A stretch of DNA of 64,000 nucleotides from Paenibacillus sp. H1-7 (GTDB taxonomy: Bacteria; Bacillota; Bacilli; Paenibacillales; NBRC-103111): contig NZ_CP031168.1 of assembly GCF_022354825.1 (NCBI RefSeq), forward strand, positions 3,721,501 through 3,785,500, given 5' to 3'. The notes under the pieces are model-generated. The model saw nothing but the letters and a program-made list of their open reading frames with translations. It was not told the DNA's origin and searched no databases. The position numbers and the translations under genes are program-made. Below, piece after piece: positions 45,569 through 54,956 of the stretch; within the stretch, counting starts at the first letter, position 1; the number at the start of each line of letters is the position of its first letter.

Positions 45569-46995
45569 AAATCATCATGATTTCGCTGGATACATTGCGT
45601 GCGGATCGCCTCGGCTGTTACGGGTATACCAAGCCGACCAGTCCGCACATAGACAGGATCGCTTCGGAAGGCGTACTTATGGAGCGTGCGTACGCAGCAG
45701 ATATTCCTACCGAGGTGGCGCATACCGCTATTTTTACAGGAAAAATCGGCTTGACGACCGGCGTCGTATCGCACGGCTCAGATCTCTCGTACTTGCCTAA
45801 ATCGGTGGAATGGCTGCCCTCCAAGCTGAAAGCCGCAGGCTTCAAGACTTGTGCGGTAGATAATTTATACAATCTGAAGGAATGGTTCGCCCGAGGCTAC
45901 CAATGCTATCTGAACAGCTCGGGGAAAAAGCGGTGGATTGACGGACGCACCGTCAACGATTTGGCGCTGCCCTGGATCAGGGAGCATAAGGACGACGATT
46001 TCTTCTTGTTTCTCCATTACTGGGATGCGCATACGCCTTATTTGCCGCCGGAGTCCTACATTGAGCCTTTTTATGATAAGAACAGGGACCCCTACAAAGA
46101 CGGCGGGTCCGGTATGTCACGGGCTTATGAGCACCCGGCGTACCCGTTCTTCAAGCATCATCATTACAAGCTGCTCGGGCCAATTACGGATGTGGAGTAT
46201 ATGAACGCGCTGTACGATGCCGAGATCCGTTATCTGGACGACATGCTGCGGGAGCTGGACGAAACCCTCGAGCAGCTTGGGATCAAAGAAGACACGCTGC
46301 TCGTGCTGTTCGGCGATCACGGGGAGAGCTTGACCGAGCATGACATCTATTGGGATCATTGCGGGTTATATGAGCCGACGGTCCATGTGCCGGTCATCCT
46401 GAGATGGCCGGGGCATATTCCGGAAGCCGTGCGTGTGCAAGGCTTCGTCCAGCATGCGGACCTGCTGCCGACCCTTTTGGAAGCGGCGGCACAATCCGCT
46501 CCGTCCGGGCTGGATCTATCGGCGCTTAGAGTGCCGGAGGGGATTGACGGACACAGTCTTTGGCCCTCCATCAGAGGAGAGAGCAGCGGGACGATGGAGG
46601 AAGTGTTCTTGAGCGAATGCGCGTGGCAGGCAGCGAGAGCCATCCGGACCGAGCGCTATAAGCTGATCCGCTATTATGACCCGGGCATTTTTCAGCGTCC
46701 GGTTACGGAATTGTACGATTTGCTCGAGGATCCGGAGGAGCTGGTGAATTTGGCCGATTCAGAGCCTGAGACGGCGGAGGAGCTGGAATACAAGCTGAAC
46801 CAATGGATTGCCCGCAAGCTGGCCGGCAGACCGGATCCGATGCTGAAGCAGATCCAGGATAGTCAGCTGCCGTTTCGCCGGCGAATCGAATCAATTCTTG
46901 GCACCGTAGGCTTAACGTGGGAAAGCTGGATCCAAAATCCCCGCAGGGAACGCTATGACGCGCTGGATCACTCCCACACGGGTCACAGTTTATAG
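45565..46995 (+). CDS. Sulfatase-like alkaline phosphatase superfamily hydrolase lacking the formylglycine cysteine
   Basis: 476 aa, cytoplasmic. The overall sulfatase layout is clear: metal ligand D9 in ISLDTLRADRLGCYGY, SPHIDRIASEG, LHYWDAHTPYLPP, and LFGDHGESLTEHDIYWDH. At the nucleophile position, counted back from the FTGK end of the helix, this protein has T49-E-V-A-H53 instead of C-x-P-x-R. Threonine is the nucleophile of superfamily phosphodiesterases and lipoteichoic-acid synthases. So a phosphoester or another substrate, or loss of sulfatase activity, is more likely than classical desulfation. It overlaps the kinase gene by 4 bases. Confidence 0.85.
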   Translation: MKIIMISLDTLRADRLGCYGYTKPTSPHIDRIASEGVLMERAYAADIPTEVAHTAIFTGKIGLTTGVVSHGSDLSYLPKSVEWLPSKLKAAGFKTCAVDNLYNLKEWFARGYQCYLNSSGKKRWIDGRTVNDLALPWIREHKDDDFFLFLHYWDAHTPYLPPESYIEPFYDKNRDPYKDGGSGMSRAYEHPAYPFFKHHHYKLLGPITDVEYMNALYDAEIRYLDDMLRELDETLEQLGIKEDTLLVLFGDHGESLTEHDIYWDHCGLYEPTVHVPVILRWPGHIPEAVRVQGFVQHADLLPTLLEAAAQSAPSGLDLSALRVPEGIDGHSLWPSIRGESSGTMEEVFLSECAWQAARAIRTERYKLIRYYDPGIFQRPVTELYDLLEDPEELVNLADSEPETAEELEYKLNQWIARKLAGRPDPMLKQIQDSQLPFRRRIESILGTVGLTWESWIQNPRRERYDALDHSHTGHSL

Positions 46996-47202
46996 AGTAG
47001 ATCGTTGTTCCGCCCGGAATTTGACTCAATCGACCCTAAGGTTGTCGCAATCGGCAATGTTATCATTTTCCAGGCGGATTATGATAGGTACAGCATCGTG
47101 GTTCACGGCTCACAAGGCAAGGCTTCGTACATTCAAATCGAAAGGTGGTGCAGTCCCAGCTTGCAGCCGTTGCATTCGGAGCAGGCGGAGGGACGCAAAC
47201 GA

Positions 47203-48309
47203 ATGGCTTTGAAAATCGGGATTGTCGGAATGAACGGGATCGGCATGCGACATGCGGAATGCTACGCATCGGATCCGCTGGGGCAAGTGGTCGCAGTATG
47301 TGATGTCGTGAAGGAAAGAGCCGATAAGGCGGCTGAAAAGTATGGTGTCAGAGCCTACTACCGGCTGGAGGACATGCTGCAGCAGGAGCCGGAGCTGGAT
47401 ATCGTCGATGTGACGACCGGCGGGATAGATAACGGAAGCTGGCATTTCGAGCCGGCGATGCAGGCCATAGCCGCAGGGAAGCATGTATTGATCGAGAAGC
47501 CGCTTGCAAACGATATTCACGAAGGAAGAGAGCTGGTCCGCTTCGCAGCGGAGAAGAAGGTTACGCTCGGCTGCAACCTGAATCATTACTTCTCCCAGCC
47601 GGCGGAACGTGCAAGGCAGTATATGGACTCCGGAGATATAGGGGAGACGGTCTACTGTCTGGCGAAGATGGGCTTCAACGGCGGAGAAGAGATGTATTCG
47701 GCCCCGAAGTCTCCGAAGGATAAAGGCCAGCCTTATTTTCATATGAAAGCGTTCTTAACACATCCATTTAGCGTAATGAGATATTATTGCGGCGATATCA
47801 CGCATATCCAGACGTTCTCCAACCAGGCGGGATTCCGCAAGAGCGCCGGGGATATTACGGTTTCGATCAACAGCATCCACGTGAAATTCGCGAGCGGTGC
47901 CTCCGGTTATCTGCTCAGCCAAAGAGGCGACGCCACTTATGGTCTGGGCGGCTGGTGGAGCATGGAGGTCGGCGGGACCAAAGGAACGTTCTGCATCGAA
48001 AACTGCGTGGAAAAAGTCTCCTACTGGCGGGCTCAAAAGGGCGTACCGGTTATTGGAGCCCATCCTCAGCCAGAGGTCACTTCATCCGGTGTTACGGAGT
48101 TCAACTCGACCTTCAACAACCGGCTGCATGCCTTCCTCGAGGATATTACGAACGGGGTTCCGCGGGAGCATATCCGGGCGTCAGGCAGAGATGCGCTGGC
48201 CGTTCTGGAGTACACATATGCCGTCATTGAATCATACGAACAAGGCGGGGCGGTAGTAAGACCTCATCCGCTGCCGGCATTCCACGGCGATCCGTTGGCG
48301 ATGAAGTAA
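47203..48309 (+). CDS. Gfo/Idh/MocA family oxidoreductase
   Basis: 368 aa. N-terminal Rossmann domain with KIGIVGMNGIGMRHAE, then the catalytic-region EKPLAND. The C-terminal domain carries HPFSVMRYY. It oxidises or reduces a sugar or cyclitol with NAD(P). ATG at 47203 is chosen because of GGCGGAGGG upstream. The same frame is open for another 66 codons upstream (from 47005), but that stretch does not resemble the family. Lies between two sulfatase-like genes. Confidence 0.9.
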   Translation: MALKIGIVGMNGIGMRHAECYASDPLGQVVAVCDVVKERADKAAEKYGVRAYYRLEDMLQQEPELDIVDVTTGGIDNGSWHFEPAMQAIAAGKHVLIEKPLANDIHEGRELVRFAAEKKVTLGCNLNHYFSQPAERARQYMDSGDIGETVYCLAKMGFNGGEEMYSAPKSPKDKGQPYFHMKAFLTHPFSVMRYYCGDITHIQTFSNQAGFRKSAGDITVSINSIHVKFASGASGYLLSQRGDATYGLGGWWSMEVGGTKGTFCIENCVEKVSYWRAQKGVPVIGAHPQPEVTSSGVTEFNSTFNNRLHAFLEDITNGVPREHIRASGRDALAVLEYTYAVIESYEQGGAVVRPHPLPAFHGDPLAMK

Positions 48310-48358
48310 GAGCCGGCTGCTTCTAACATAATAAGAAACTAAGGGAGTGTAATCCATA

Positions 48359-49165
48359 ATGATTAAGCTTGGTGTGAACTCGGTACTGTTCAAGGAATTC
48401 GATTTTGCCGATGCAGCCCGGCATATTGCGCTTAGCGGGTATGACGGCTTAGAGATATCGGCGATTCAGGGCATGTGCGAGCATCTGGATCTTGCCCGTT
48501 GGAAGTCCCAAGCGGCGGAGCTTCGGTCGATTGTTCAAGATAACGGCATCAGCTTCCTGTCGATGGAGTTCGGCAGCGTCAAGGACGAAGAGCGTCTCTT
48601 GACCGCCTTCGAAGCGGCAGCGGAGATCGGCATTCCCATCGTCAATATCGGACCGGGCGGCAAAACCGGTGTAGAAGAGGACGTGCAGCGCTCGATCGAC
48701 CAGCTGCAGCGCATGTCGGAGAAGGCAGCGGCCTTAGGCGTTACGCTATGCGTCAAGGCTCATATCGGTCAGGCGATTCATGACACTCCGACGACATTAA
48801 GAGCCATGTCGGAAGTGACTTCATCGGCGTTCGGCATCGACATGGACCCGAGCCATATTTACCGGGCTAACGAAAATCCGGAGGATGCGCTGCCGGCCGT
48901 CATCAGTCGCGTGAAGCACGTCCATATCCGGGATTGCAAAGGACGCGAGCAAGGGCCGGGCCCGATCGAGCTGCAGGCTTGCGGACGCGGAGATATTAAC
49001 CTGTTCGCCTACTGCAAAGCGATGGTCGATAACGCGTACGACGGGCCTGTCGTACTGGAAGTGATCGGTGCGAAGCCGGAGCATTCGCTGGCGCAGGTGT
49101 CTATTATCGCCGCAGAAACGTACGGATATTTGAACGCATGCTTGAAGCAGCTCGGGGCCAGGTAG
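48359..49165 (+). CDS. Sugar phosphate isomerase/epimerase family TIM-barrel protein
   Basis: 268 aa, AP-endonuclease-2-like barrel. KLGVNSVLF opens the first strand; SFLSMEFGS, TLCVKAHIGQAIHDTP, GIDMDPSHIYRANE and HVHIRDCKGRE supply metal and substrate residues. It probably interconverts sugars together with the two flanking Gfo/Idh dehydrogenases, as in inositol- or keto-sugar pathways. AAGGGAGTG precedes the ATG. Confidence 0.9.
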   Translation: MIKLGVNSVLFKEFDFADAARHIALSGYDGLEISAIQGMCEHLDLARWKSQAAELRSIVQDNGISFLSMEFGSVKDEERLLTAFEAAAEIGIPIVNIGPGGKTGVEEDVQRSIDQLQRMSEKAAALGVTLCVKAHIGQAIHDTPTTLRAMSEVTSSAFGIDMDPSHIYRANENPEDALPAVISRVKHVHIRDCKGREQGPGPIELQACGRGDINLFAYCKAMVDNAYDGPVVLEVIGAKPEHSLAQVSIIAAETYGYLNACLKQLGAR

Positions 49166-49216
49166 TCCCCGAAGAAACCCGAACCCAAATGGACACGACA
49201 AGGAGCGTGAATAGCA

Positions 49217-50605
49217 ATGTCTGCATCCGCCAAGAAGCCTAACTTGATCATATTGGGCATCGACAGCCTGCGAAGAGATCATATGAGCTCTTACGGCTAC
49301 AATAAATTAACGACACCTCACCTGGATCAATTTGCCCGTGAAGGGGTATTGTTCGAGCAGCATTTCAGTCCGAGTATACCGACGACACCCGCCTATGCAG
49401 CGATGCTCACCGGCAAAGACTGCTTTGGCACGAACGTGGTGGCGCTGCGTCATAAAGGGCAGGTAGGTGCCCCGACGCTGGCCGAGATTCTCGGCGATCA
49501 AGGCTATAACACGACTTGCGTAGGGTTTACCGGAAATCCGTCGTCACGCGGGTTTGAAACGTATTTGGACTATGAAGCATGGGCGCCTGATGAAACCGGA
49601 AGATGTCCGAAAGCGGAAAACTTGAACGCGGTAGCCATTCCCGAACTGCACCGATTGGCGCAGGAGGATAAGCCGTTCTTCCTGTTTCTGAGGCATATGG
49701 ACCCTCACTCGCCTTACTTGCCGCCGAAGCCCTTCGAGCGTATTTTTTACGGCGGCGATGAGCGCGACCCGTCGAACCAATCCATGGAGTCGGTTTATCA
49801 GTTCAAGCCGTTCGCCGACTTCTTGAAGTCGTGGATTCCGGATGGGGTGACGGATCACGAATATGTAAGCGCGCAATACGATGGAGCCGTTGCTTACATG
49901 GACGCGAGCATTCAGAGCATCTTCCAGGCAGTGGAATCGCTGGGCTTGACGGAGGAGACGTTGATCGTCGTCACATCCGACCATGGGGAAACCTTGTATG
50001 AGCACGATTGCTACTTCGATCATCATGGGCTGTATGATTGCACTCTGGTTGTGCCGCTTATATTCAAGTTCCCCGGCAGGCTGCCCTCCGGCAAACGGGT
50101 GTCTGACGTCACGGTCATCCATGACATTATGCCGACTATTTTGGAGCTGCTCGACATAGAGGAGCCTCTGGAAGCGGACGGACAGAGCCTGCTGCCCTCC
50201 ATTGACGGGAAGCCGGAACGTCGCGTAAGCGAGCTCTATCTTACGGAATGCACTTGGATGCGCAAGCACGGCTGGCGTACTCCGCATTGGAAGCTGATCC
50301 GCGCGCTGGAGCCGGATTTTCACTTCAAGCCGGAGGTGGAGCTATACAATCTGATTGAGGATCCGGAGGAAAACCACAATATCGCCGAGCAGGAACCGGA
50401 GATCGTCGAGCTGCTGACGGCCAGGATGGAATCGCATATTCAACGTCGCGAAGAGGAGACGGGGCGTACGAACCCGATCTATACCAATTTGGGGTGGCAT
50501 GGCAAAGGGGATGCTCCGTTCACATCCTCCCAGCAAGCGTACGACACGCTGCATATCGGCAGCTCCCTCACAGCCAGGTCGCTTCAGGCCAAATCGAGCA
50601 AGTAG
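49217..50605 (+). CDS. Sulfatase-like alkaline phosphatase superfamily hydrolase lacking the formylglycine cysteine
   Basis: 462 aa, no signal peptide. D16 in LGIDSLRRDHMSSYGY and VTSDHGETLYEHDCYFDHHG are the metal-binding segments. At the nucleophile site it reads T56-T-P-A-Y60 (SIPTTPAYAAMLTG), again with threonine at the cysteine position and tyrosine where the arginine should be. It is clearly similar in layout to the enzyme at 45565 (shared N-terminal motif, DPHSPYLPPK segment, DPEENHNI tail). Same uncertainty on reaction: phosphoester hydrolysis is favoured over desulfation. AAGGAGCG precedes the ATG. Confidence 0.85.
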   Translation: MSASAKKPNLIILGIDSLRRDHMSSYGYNKLTTPHLDQFAREGVLFEQHFSPSIPTTPAYAAMLTGKDCFGTNVVALRHKGQVGAPTLAEILGDQGYNTTCVGFTGNPSSRGFETYLDYEAWAPDETGRCPKAENLNAVAIPELHRLAQEDKPFFLFLRHMDPHSPYLPPKPFERIFYGGDERDPSNQSMESVYQFKPFADFLKSWIPDGVTDHEYVSAQYDGAVAYMDASIQSIFQAVESLGLTEETLIVVTSDHGETLYEHDCYFDHHGLYDCTLVVPLIFKFPGRLPSGKRVSDVTVIHDIMPTILELLDIEEPLEADGQSLLPSIDGKPERRVSELYLTECTWMRKHGWRTPHWKLIRALEPDFHFKPEVELYNLIEDPEENHNIAEQEPEIVELLTARMESHIQRREEETGRTNPIYTNLGWHGKGDAPFTSSQQAYDTLHIGSSLTARSLQAKSSK

Positions 50606-50641
50606 GGAACGATAACGCGATACCGTTAGGAGGCCCGCGCA

Positions 50642-51646
50642 ATGATACGAACTGCCGTAGTCGGCGTGAACAACATAGGCAATATTCATTGCCGTTATTA
50701 CAACCAGCACCCGGATACCGAGCTTGTCGCGGTATGCGATATCATGGAGGATCGGGCCAAGAGTGCGGCGATGACTCACGGGGTAAAAGCTTATACCGAT
50801 CTCAGGCATTTGCTCGATAGCGAAGAGATCGACATGGTCTGCGTAGCTACGGGAGGGGAGGAAAAAGGCAGCCATCACTTCGACCCGGTGATGGCCGCCA
50901 TCGAAGCGGGCAAGGATGTGCTCGTCGAGAAGCCTATTTCCAACTCGATCGAGGAAGCCAGAACCATGGTGCAAGCAGCTCGGGAGCGGGGAGTGCGCTT
51001 CGGCTGCAACTTGAACCACCGGTTCACCCCTGCCGCATCGAAGGGCAGAGAATGGATCGATCGCAGCATGCTGGGAGCTCCCTTGTTCATCAACATGCGG
51101 TTGACCATCGATAATAAGGCGGATTTTACCGAATGGTTCCATATGCGGGCGCTGCATCCTCACTCTATCGATGTGATGCGGTATTTTTTCGGCGACGTGA
51201 AGCGGGTTCAGTCATTCATGTGCAAAGCCCCGGGACGCAAGACGTGGTCGACGGCCAGCGTCAATATGGAATTTGCCAATGGAGCGGTAGGCCATTTGAC
51301 CGGAAGCTACGACATGTCGATGCTGCACCCGATTGAATGGTGCGAAGCCGCAGGGACGGAAGGCCGCTTCGTCATCGAGAATGTGTATGAGAGCATTACC
51401 TATTATCCTCGTCAAAGCAGTGAAAAGCTCGTTATGCAAAACTCGATTATGAGGGGAATGCAGGGCTTCAACGATACGTTCGGCAACCGGATCAACCGGT
51501 TTATCGATCAGCTGAAGCAGCAGGTAGCGCCTGAACAGATCGAAGGCTCCGGAGCCGAGGCGCTGGCAGCCCAGGAAATTATCGAAGCGGCAATCCGCTC
51601 GCATCAATCCGGCGGGAATGTCGTCGAGGTTCCTGCCATAAGATAG
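50642..51646 (+). CDS. Gfo/Idh/MocA family oxidoreductase
   Basis: 334 aa. N-terminal nucleotide-binding segment TAVVGVNNIGNIHCRYY, then GKDVLVEKPISNS with the conserved EKP, and HPHSIDVMRYFFGD in the C-terminal domain. Similar to, but clearly different from, the enzyme at 47203, so they may act at different carbons or in opposite directions. TAGGAGG precedes the ATG. Confidence 0.9.
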   Translation: MIRTAVVGVNNIGNIHCRYYNQHPDTELVAVCDIMEDRAKSAAMTHGVKAYTDLRHLLDSEEIDMVCVATGGEEKGSHHFDPVMAAIEAGKDVLVEKPISNSIEEARTMVQAARERGVRFGCNLNHRFTPAASKGREWIDRSMLGAPLFINMRLTIDNKADFTEWFHMRALHPHSIDVMRYFFGDVKRVQSFMCKAPGRKTWSTASVNMEFANGAVGHLTGSYDMSMLHPIEWCEAAGTEGRFVIENVYESITYYPRQSSEKLVMQNSIMRGMQGFNDTFGNRINRFIDQLKQQVAPEQIEGSGAEALAAQEIIEAAIRSHQSGGNVVEVPAIR

Positions 51647-51659
51647 GGGGATGGACGAA

Positions 51660-52589
51660 TTGGCAAACCGAATGCCCTTGGATATCCGTTCCGGCGGAGA
51701 TATCCGGAAAAGACGGGTCTGGAAGCATATCAAAGCGTATTTGTTTCTCGCGCCCATTTTGGTATCGATAGGGCTGTTCAAATATACGCCGTTCGTCCAC
51801 GCCTTCCTCCAATCGTTCTATGAATGGAACGGCGCGAACGTAAACCGTTTTATTGGGATGGACAATTTCATCGCGTTGTTTCACGATAAGACATTTTATG
51901 CTTCGATGAAGAACATCGCGTTGTTCACAGGCAGCTTCCTGCTCATTCAATTGACGTTTCCTCTGCTGGCCGCCATCGGTGTATATCGGATGAAACGGGA
52001 GAAGGTAAGCTCCTTGTTCAAATTTATGTTCGTCCTGCCGATGGTCGTGCCTCATATCATTGTTTTTCTATTGTGGAAGTGGATCTATGTCGGTGACGGG
52101 TTATTGGACCGGCTGCTCGAGGCCATCGGTCTGGGGCAGCTGATTCATGCCTGGCTGGGAGAGAGCGATACGGCGTTAGGGTCCATCGTCTTTATTAACT
52201 TTCCTTGGGTGTCCGGCATTTTTTTTCTGATTTATTTGGCAGGATTGGTAGCAATCCCCCGGGAGCTGGTAGAAGTCGGAGAGATGGACGGGATGAGCGG
52301 CCTGCAGCGGCTCCGGTATATCGAGCTTCCTCTGATTCGCAGCCAGGTTCGTCTCGTTCTTATTCTTGCCTTTATCCAACAGTTCCAAAGCTTCGAGAAC
52401 GTGCTGGTGCTGACCAACGGCGGTCCCGGCTTTTCCACCTTGACGCCCGCGCTGTATTTGTATAAAAAAGGCTTCGAATACAACGAGCTCGGCTACGCTT
52501 CGGCCATAGGCGTCGTCGTATTTGTGCTGCTGCTTGCAGTTACTCTTGCGGCAAACCGGTTTATCAAGCCTGCGGATCGGGCGGATTAA
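51660..52589 (+). CDS. ABC sugar transporter permease (MalF/UgpA-type)
   Basis: 309 aa from TTG 51660; ATG 51651 is directly adjacent to the AGGGGG ribosome site and ATG 51672 is also possible. Membrane helices start at AYLFLAPILVSIGLFKYTPF. EAA loop EVGEMDGMSGLQRLRYIELPL. First of the three transporter genes in the operon; here the permeases precede the binding protein. Confidence 0.9.
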   Translation: MANRMPLDIRSGGDIRKRRVWKHIKAYLFLAPILVSIGLFKYTPFVHAFLQSFYEWNGANVNRFIGMDNFIALFHDKTFYASMKNIALFTGSFLLIQLTFPLLAAIGVYRMKREKVSSLFKFMFVLPMVVPHIIVFLLWKWIYVGDGLLDRLLEAIGLGQLIHAWLGESDTALGSIVFINFPWVSGIFFLIYLAGLVAIPRELVEVGEMDGMSGLQRLRYIELPLIRSQVRLVLILAFIQQFQSFENVLVLTNGGPGFSTLTPALYLYKKGFEYNELGYASAIGVVVFVLLLAVTLAANRFIKPADRAD

Positions 52590-52603
52590 GAGGGGGGACC
52601 ACA

Positions 52604-53419
52604 ATGAGAAGACTGGGTACGGTGACGAACTATTCCGTTATGACGCTGCTGCTTTTGCTGACGCTGGTTCCCTTTTATATGCTGATCATTACTTCGCTTA
52701 AATACCGTGATCAGGTCATTCATCAATTTTGGTCTCCAGCTCTTCCGCTGCACCTGAACAATTATGTCCAGGCGTTCCTTCAGCTGGGACCTTATTTATG
52801 GAATTCCATTTTGATCACTGCGGGTATTATCATCTGTGTGCTTGTCAATTCCACGCTGGCGGGATATGCATTCGCGCGGTTTTCTTTTATCGGCAAAGGG
52901 ATCGCTTACTATTTGATCATTATGCTGATGATGGTTCCTTCGTTTCTCATTCTGATTCCTCAGTTCATTTTGTTCCGGGATCTCGGCTTGATCAATACGT
53001 ATTGGGCGCAAATATTCGGGCCGATGGCAGGCGCTTCCGCGATGGCGACGATGCTGATCCGGACCTTTTTCGAAGGGCTGTCGAACAGCTTGCTCGAAGC
53101 GGCGGAGATCGAAGGGGCCGGCGATGTGCGTATTTATTGGCAAATAGCGGTACCGCTGTCCCTTCCCGTCATCTCGACGGTAGCCGTTATCAATGCGCTG
53201 CTTGGCTGGAACAATTACGTCTGGCCTTTGGTCGTAACCTCGGGCGACAAGGTGAAGCCGATCATCCTTGCGCTCGGAAGCGTGCACGGTCCCTTGGATC
53301 AGGTGCAGGGGCTGCAGTTTGCAGGCTATGTCATATCCTCCGTCCCTCTACTGCTGCTGTTTATTTTTGCAACGAAATCATTCGTTTCGGGAATTACGTC
53401 AGGTGCGGTCAAAGGGTAG
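52604..53419 (+). CDS. ABC sugar transporter permease (MalG/UgpE-type)
   Basis: 271 aa, six helices. EAA loop EAAEIEGAGDVRIYWQIAVPLS, C-terminus FVSGITSGAVKG. AGGGGGGACC before the ATG, 14 bp after the first permease. Confidence 0.94.
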   Translation: MRRLGTVTNYSVMTLLLLLTLVPFYMLIITSLKYRDQVIHQFWSPALPLHLNNYVQAFLQLGPYLWNSILITAGIIICVLVNSTLAGYAFARFSFIGKGIAYYLIIMLMMVPSFLILIPQFILFRDLGLINTYWAQIFGPMAGASAMATMLIRTFFEGLSNSLLEAAEIEGAGDVRIYWQIAVPLSLPVISTVAVINALLGWNNYVWPLVVTSGDKVKPIILALGSVHGPLDQVQGLQFAGYVISSVPLLLLFIFATKSFVSGITSGAVKG

Positions 53420-53501
53420 AACAGGAGATCGTGGTTATATGACAGAGGAGGAAGCAGGGAAGAGGGCTTCAATAGCGATAAGATCAAGTGAGGTGACGTA
53501 C

Positions 53502-54956
53502 ATGAAGGTCCTTACACGTTGGACGGTTCAGCTTGCGGCCGTGACTTCCGGCATACTGGCGCTTAGTGCATGCAATGCCGATACGCCGGCGGGCGGCTCT
53601 GCGAAAAGCGATGGAAAAACGATCGAGCTGAGCGTAATGGTCATGCTGGAAAGCGATGGGGATGAAGCGGAACGCAAATCATGGGAGAGCATTGCCCAGA
53701 CTTATAACGATTCGCACCCTGGTGTCAAGGTCAACCTGCAGCTGCAGCATTTTGCCGGTGTGGAGCAGCACCGTACTTGGGTGACGACCCAGCTGATCGG
53801 CAAGACAGCGCCGGATCTTTTTACAACCCGCTACATCTGGGATCAGGAGGATTTGAAAAAAGGGCTGCTCGTCGACCTGACTCCTTACTATAAGCAGAAA
53901 ACGGCCTATTCCGGGGATCAGCCATGGGAGAAGCAGTTCCCGCCAACGATATTGCAGCAGCTGATCGGGGACGACAAAACGTACGCGAGCGTTCCGAACT
54001 ACGTCAATTCCGTCCGTATTTTGTACAACAAGGATTTGTTTGCCCAGGCCGGCATCACGAAGGTGCCGCAGACATGGAATGAGTTCCTCGATGCGCAGGA
54101 GAAGCTGCTTAAAATCAACGTCGTTCCGTTCGCGTTCCCTAACTCCAAGCCGGGGGATTACAATTACAACTGGACGATCCGGATCTTGACGGAGGAGCTG
54201 GTGGCCGGCTCATACAGCAAGCTGGATATCGACAAGAGCGGCTTTATCGAAGTAAACGAATATGCGAGAGGCGTCGATCAAGGAATCATCGATATCGAGA
54301 AATCGCCGTACAAGGATGTATTTGCCATCGTCAAGAACTGGAGCAAATATTGGCCGAAAGGCTACAACGGCCTTGATTTCGAGACGGCGGGCGATTTGTT
54401 CCTTCGCGGCAAAGCGGCCATGGTCATGCGGACATCCGGGCAGAGCAAGCCTCTATTCGAAACGACGGCACGCAAATTCGAAATGGCGGCCTTCCCGCTG
54501 CCTTACTTAACGAAAGACAATCACCCCGACGCGCTGGGCAAGCTCATGGAGATCGGCGGCGTGCCTGCGGGAAATATGGCCATACCGAAAACCATTGCAC
54601 CTGAAAAAATGGAGGCTGCGGTCGATTTTCTTGCCTATACTACGTCCCCTAAGGTCCAAGGTCTGCTGGCGGAAAACCTGTATCGTACGCCGGTTACAGA
54701 AAATGCGGCGCTGCCGGATAAATTGAAGGGCTTCCAGTTCGTCGGCGAACGAATGCAGCTCAACATTTATGCCGGAGAGGTTGACAAGAACGTCACGGAG
54801 CTTAATCAGAAGCTCGGTCAGCTGTATTTGGAGGGCTCGAGCACGCAGGACAAATATTTGGCGGAGTTAAAGAAAACGATGGTGGATGGAGTCAAGAAGA
54901 AGATGAGCGATAACCAGTGGACCAAAGAAAATAACTACGGGATCAAAGCTCCATGA
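53502..54956 (+). CDS. ABC sugar transporter, substrate-binding lipoprotein
   Basis: 484 aa. Lipoprotein signal ends ALSAC with C24 lipidated. The body (IELSVMVMLESDGDEAER; VPNYVNSVRILYNKDLFAQAG; VDFLAYTTSPKVQGLLAENLYR) fits family 1 sugar-binding proteins. GAGGTG 6 bases before ATG 53502 sets the start. Its end overlaps the sulfatase gene by 4 bases, tying the importer to the sulfatase. Confidence 0.93.
   Translation: MKVLTRWTVQLAAVTSGILALSACNADTPAGGSAKSDGKTIELSVMVMLESDGDEAERKSWESIAQTYNDSHPGVKVNLQLQHFAGVEQHRTWVTTQLIGKTAPDLFTTRYIWDQEDLKKGLLVDLTPYYKQKTAYSGDQPWEKQFPPTILQQLIGDDKTYASVPNYVNSVRILYNKDLFAQAGITKVPQTWNEFLDAQEKLLKINVVPFAFPNSKPGDYNYNWTIRILTEELVAGSYSKLDIDKSGFIEVNEYARGVDQGIIDIEKSPYKDVFAIVKNWSKYWPKGYNGLDFETAGDLFLRGKAAMVMRTSGQSKPLFETTARKFEMAAFPLPYLTKDNHPDALGKLMEIGGVPAGNMAIPKTIAPEKMEAAVDFLAYTTSPKVQGLLAENLYRTPVTENAALPDKLKGFQFVGERMQLNIYAGEVDKNVTELNQKLGQLYLEGSSTQDKYLAELKKTMVDGVKKKMSDNQWTKENNYGIKAP

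Noticed and set aside
50342..51163. 273-codon minus-strand frame across the sulfatase-like and Gfo/Idh genes
   Set aside because: Antisense to two well-supported genes and without family motifs.
52729..53442. 237-codon plus-strand frame overlapping the second permease of the sulfatase operon
   Set aside because: It is a shifted reading of an obvious permease gene with conserved EAA loop.
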